A DNA stretch of 64,000 bases from Gammaproteobacteria bacterium (lineage in GTDB: Bacteria; Pseudomonadota; Gammaproteobacteria; Steroidobacterales; GCA-2729495). Position numbers and translations under genes: made by a program. How positions within the stretch are numbered: the first letter of the stretch is position 1; the number at the start of each line of letters is the position of its first letter. Of this stretch, positions 58,641-64,000 are shown piece by piece. The DNA lies in assembly GCA_014337915.1 (NCBI GenBank), contig QUBU01000001.1, positions 274,273 to 338,272 of the forward strand, written 5' to 3'. Under the pieces are notes generated by a model that worked only from the letters and a program-made list of their open reading frames with translations, did no database searches and was not told where the DNA came from.

Positions 58641-58669
58641 AAGGTACCAGATAGGCCCGGTGGCGACAA
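58641..58669 (-). promoter_or_regulatory. Candidate pyrG promoter
   Basis: TTGTCG (58664-58669) and TACCTT (58641-58646) are 17 bp apart on the minus strand in the 135-bp tilS-pyrG gap. The -10 match is weak. It would give a leader of roughly 75 nt. Confidence 0.35.
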
Positions 58670-58690
58670 TCGACCGACGGCCTGCCGTCC

Positions 58691-60019
58691 CTACTCGATG
58701 GGCGGGTGCTGGTCCCAGCGCACGCGCAGGCCTGGTTCGCCGGCAACGGCGACGAACTCGTGGGCGATCCACAGCCCGGCCACCGCGACCAGTTCGCCGC
58801 CCGCGTACAGCAGCGGGATCCGGTCGCGCATCCAGGGAACCACGCCGCGCTCCTGCAGCAGTTTCTTCAGTTCCCGGTGGTGGCCCTCGCCCGCCGGCCG
58901 CAAGCGCTCGCCGCCGCGACGCAGGCGCACCGTGAGCAGCGTGCCGACCCGCCGGGGCGCCAGGCCACCGGAACCCGCGCGCGCCAGGCCGATGCGGCCA
59001 ATGCCGCCGCAGTCCAGGTGGGCGCCGGCCCGTACCGGCAACTCAGCAGCCAGTGGCGCCACCGGCGCCAGCGGTGGCTGGATGTAGAGGCTGCCGCGGA
59101 AGCGGCGCAGTTCCCCTCCCGGCCAGGCGAGGAGCGGACGGCGATCGGCACCGGCCTGCAGCAACTGCGCCAGCCCGGCACGCAGGCGCCGCTGCGGCGG
59201 CGTCGATCCGGTTTCGCGGCGGCAGAGGTAGCGCAGCAGGTTGCGCTGGTGCGGCTCGGGCAACTGCGCCAGCAGTGCAACCTGGACCCTGCCCCGGCGC
59301 GATACGCGCCGCGCATCGCCGGCCGCGAGGTCCTCGAGCAGCTGCGCCGCCTCGGCACAGAGCTGCGCGCTGCGGGCCATGGACCCGGCAGCCGCGGGCC
59401 AGCGGCTGCCGAGCAGCGGCAGCAGCTGCAGGCGCAGGAAGTTCCGGTCCAGCCGCGGGTCGCTGTTGGCGGGATCCTCTATCCAGTGGATCCCGGCGGC
59501 ATGGGCATACTCGCGCAATGCGGTTCGCGGCAGCGCCAGCAACGGCCGCAACAGCCTCACCTCGCCGCGCCAGCCATCACTGGCGATGCCGCCCAGCCCG
59601 GCGGGCCCGGAACCGCGCAGCAGGTTCAGCAGCAGGGTCTCGACCTGGTCGTCGCGATGGTGTGCTGTCACCAGCATTTCCCCGGGACGCAGGCCCGCCA
59701 GCAGTGCCTGGTAGCGTGCCTGGCGCGCGGCGGCCTCCAGGCCCTCGCCCGCAGGCAGCACCGTGACCCGGCAGCTGGAAAACGCCACGCCCAGACCCGC
59801 ACACAGCGCTGCGCAGTGCTCCCCCCAGCGGGCGGCATCCGCGTGCAGGCCATGGTCGATGTAGACGGCGCGCAGGCCGGACACGGGGCGCAACCGCGCC
59901 AGTGCATGCAGCAGCACCGAGGAATCCAGGCCACCGCTCAGGGCGACACAGAGCCCTGCGCTCCCGTCCTGCGGGAAGGCGGCCAGTGCACTGCGGATGG
60001 CGTCAGTGACGCTGTCCAC
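58691..60019 (-). CDS. tilS: tRNA(Ile)-lysidine synthase TilS
   Basis: Converts C34 of tRNA-Ile(CAU) to lysidine so that it reads AUA; essential. It is 442 aa and starts at a GTG. The PP-loop ATP site is CVALSGGLDSSVLLHALA (about residues 24-41), and VTAHHRDDQVETLLLNLLRG follows. The C-terminal TilS domain has LKKLLQERGVVPWMRDRIPL and LYAGGELVAVAGLW. It lies 27 nt after accA. Confidence 0.94.
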   Translation of the reverse strand: MDSVTDAIRSALAAFPQDGSAGLCVALSGGLDSSVLLHALARLRPVSGLRAVYIDHGLHADAARWGEHCAALCAGLGVAFSSCRVTVLPAGEGLEAAARQARYQALLAGLRPGEMLVTAHHRDDQVETLLLNLLRGSGPAGLGGIASDGWRGEVRLLRPLLALPRTALREYAHAAGIHWIEDPANSDPRLDRNFLRLQLLPLLGSRWPAAAGSMARSAQLCAEAAQLLEDLAAGDARRVSRRGRVQVALLAQLPEPHQRNLLRYLCRRETGSTPPQRRLRAGLAQLLQAGADRRPLLAWPGGELRRFRGSLYIQPPLAPVAPLAAELPVRAGAHLDCGGIGRIGLARAGSGGLAPRRVGTLLTVRLRRGGERLRPAGEGHHRELKKLLQERGVVPWMRDRIPLLYAGGELVAVAGLWIAHEFVAVAGEPGLRVRWDQHPPIE

Positions 60020-60046
60020 GTGCGCCGCAGCCGCGATGGTCGCGCA

Positions 60047-61006
60047 TCAGCTCTCGCGGAAGCGGCCGAAGGACTGCAGCCGTGCCTGGCGCCGCTTCAG
60101 CAGTTCCGCAGCATCCAGCAGCTCCAGGTCGCGCAGGTTGAGCAGCAGCGCGCTGCGCAGGCTGGCCGCCGTGGCCGCGGGGTCGCGGTGCGCTCCGCCC
60201 AGCGGCTCGCGCACCACCTCGTCCACCAGGCCCAGCTCCAGCAACCGCGGGGCGGTGATGCCCATGGCCTCCGCGGCGGTCTCGGCCTTCTCGGCACTCT
60301 TCCACAGGATGCTGGCGCAGCCCTCCGGGGAGATCACCGAATAGACCGCATACTCCAGCATGATGACACGGTCGGCGACGCCGATGGCGAGCGCGCCACC
60401 GGAGCCGCCCTCGCCGATCACCACGCTGATGATCGGCGTCTTCAGCCGCGCCATTTCGAACAGGTTGCGGGCGATGGCCTCGCTCTGGCCGCGTTCCTCG
60501 GCGTCGAGCCCCGGATAGGCGCCCGGGGTATCGATCAGCGTAATCACCGGCAGGTGGAAGCGCTCGGCCAGCTGCATCAGCCGCAACGCCTTGCGGTAAC
60601 CCTCGGGTTTCGGCATGCCGTAGTTGCGCCGGACCCGTGACTTGGTGTCGCGGCCCTTCTGGTGGCCGATGAACATCACCGGCTTGCCCTCCAGCCGGCC
60701 GAGGCCGCCGACGATGGCCGGATCATCGGCGAACATGCGCTCGCCGTGCAGTTCCTGGAAGTCGGGGCTGATCACCTCCAGGTAGTCCAGCGTGTAGGGC
60801 CGCAACGGATGCCGGGCGAGCTGCGCGACCTGCCAGGAACTCAGGTTGGCGAAGATACTGCGCGTCAGAGCCTCGCTCTTTTCCTTGAGGCGCTCGATCT
60901 CGTCGCTGATGTTGATCTCGGAGTCGTCGCCGACGAACCGCAGCTCGTCGATCTTCGCCTCGAGCTCGGCAATCGGCTGTTCGAAGTCCAGGAACTTGAG
61001 ATCCAT
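60047..61006 (-). CDS. accA: Acetyl-CoA carboxylase carboxyltransferase subunit alpha
   Basis: Carboxyltransferase half of acetyl-CoA carboxylase (with AccD), making malonyl-CoA; 319 aa from [20 protein letters not shown]. Active-site Gly-rich loops [20 protein letters not shown] and [12 protein letters not shown] are intact. The dnaE-accA-tilS order is conserved in gammaproteobacteria. A promoter lies in the dnaE-accA gap. Confidence 0.97.
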   Translation of the reverse strand: MDLKFLDFEQPIAELEAKIDELRFVGDDSEINISDEIERLKEKSEALTRSIFANLSSWQVAQLARHPLRPYTLDYLEVISPDFQELHGERMFADDPAIVGGLGRLEGKPVMFIGHQKGRDTKSRVRRNYGMPKPEGYRKALRLMQLAERFHLPVITLIDTPGAYPGLDAEERGQSEAIARNLFEMARLKTPIISVVIGEGGSGGALAIGVADRVIMLEYAVYSVISPEGCASILWKSAEKAETAAEAMGITAPRLLELGLVDEVVREPLGGAHRDPAATAASLRSALLLNLRDLELLDAAELLKRRQARLQSFGRFRES

Positions 61007-61037
61007 CTGCGGGCGGTCCGGGGGTCTGCGCGCTGAC

Positions 61038-61065
61038 ACTATAGCGGCCCGGCCGCCGTGCACAA
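61038..61065 (-). promoter_or_regulatory. Candidate accA promoter
   Basis: A -10 TATAGT (61038-61043) and a -35 TTGTGC (61060-61065) are 16 bp apart on the minus strand, just after the dnaE stop. The predicted leader is about 25 nt. Confidence 0.5.
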
Positions 61066-61072
61066 GCGCCGG

Positions 61073-64000
<2,928 letters not shown>

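Overview
The window is a gene-dense stretch of a GC-rich Gammaproteobacterium chromosome. The evidence is a LexA box of the gamma type (CTGT-N8-ACAG), an AlgU/RpoE-RseA-RseB locus beside lepA-lepB-rnc-era-recO-pdxJ-acpS, lipid A/KDO genes (lpxK, msbA, kdsA, kdsB), the Lol lipoprotein sorting system, NlpD and an E. coli-like recJ-prfB-lysS block. Gene order resembles Pseudomonas and other GC-rich gammas (Xanthomonadales or Steroidobacterales-like), but the genus cannot be set from the sequence alone. I see no tRNA, rRNA, insertion sequence, prophage or CRISPR array. Genes cover nearly all of the DNA, and many neighbours overlap by 4 nt (ATGA, GTGA or CTGA), so most are probably translationally coupled.

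Region by region. 1-2.2 kb: lexA (cut by the window edge) with its SOS box, an Lpp/OprI-like alanine-zipper lipoprotein and a convergent ErfK-type L,D-transpeptidase. 2.2-9.7 kb: fabH-plsX-rpmF-yceD, maf (yceF), rluC and rne with a long structured leader. 9.7-17.3 kb: envelope genes reading leftward (comEC, exbB-exbD, msbA, lpxK, kdsB, a low-molecular-weight tyrosine phosphatase). 17.3-21.5 kb: a DUF2062 protein, lolD and two LolC/E permeases. 21.5-31.8 kb: a small exported protein, mfd-csiV, a PAS-GGDEF protein with a degenerate active site, hpt, nagZ, a second L,D-transpeptidase, rlmD and a 3'-5' exonuclease. 31.4-40.7 kb: acpS, pdxJ, recO, era, rnc, a DUF4845 protein, lepB, lepA, a thioredoxin-fold protein and rseB-rseA-rpoE behind a sigma-E-type promoter. 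40.7-46.1 kb: a succinate dehydrogenase cluster holding sdhCDAB and the assembly genes sdhAF4, sdhE and ygfX, with divergent ygfZ. 46.1-53.6 kb: lysS, prfB (programmed frameshift), recJ, a Mth938-like protein, nlpD, pcm, surE, smr. 53.6-64 kb: an enoyl-CoA isomerase-like crotonase, ftsB, eno, kdsA, pyrG, tilS, accA and dnaE (cut by the window end).

Together these are core functions: fatty acid initiation, lipid A/KDO synthesis and export, lipoprotein sorting, peptidoglycan recycling and cross-linking, RNA processing, DNA repair, envelope stress control and complex II biogenesis. No clearly foreign island is visible. The points most worth a second look are the GGDEF protein that keeps its c-di-GMP I-site but has lost its active-site motif, the unusually complete complex II assembly cluster, the probable CTG start of nlpD overlapping the pcm stop, the Lpp-like/L,D-transpeptidase neighbour pair, the probable leaderless start of the yceD operon, the sigma-E autoregulatory promoter, and several gene losses or swaps at conserved loci (no mucD, no ispDF, no rpoS after nlpD, no fabD after fabH).
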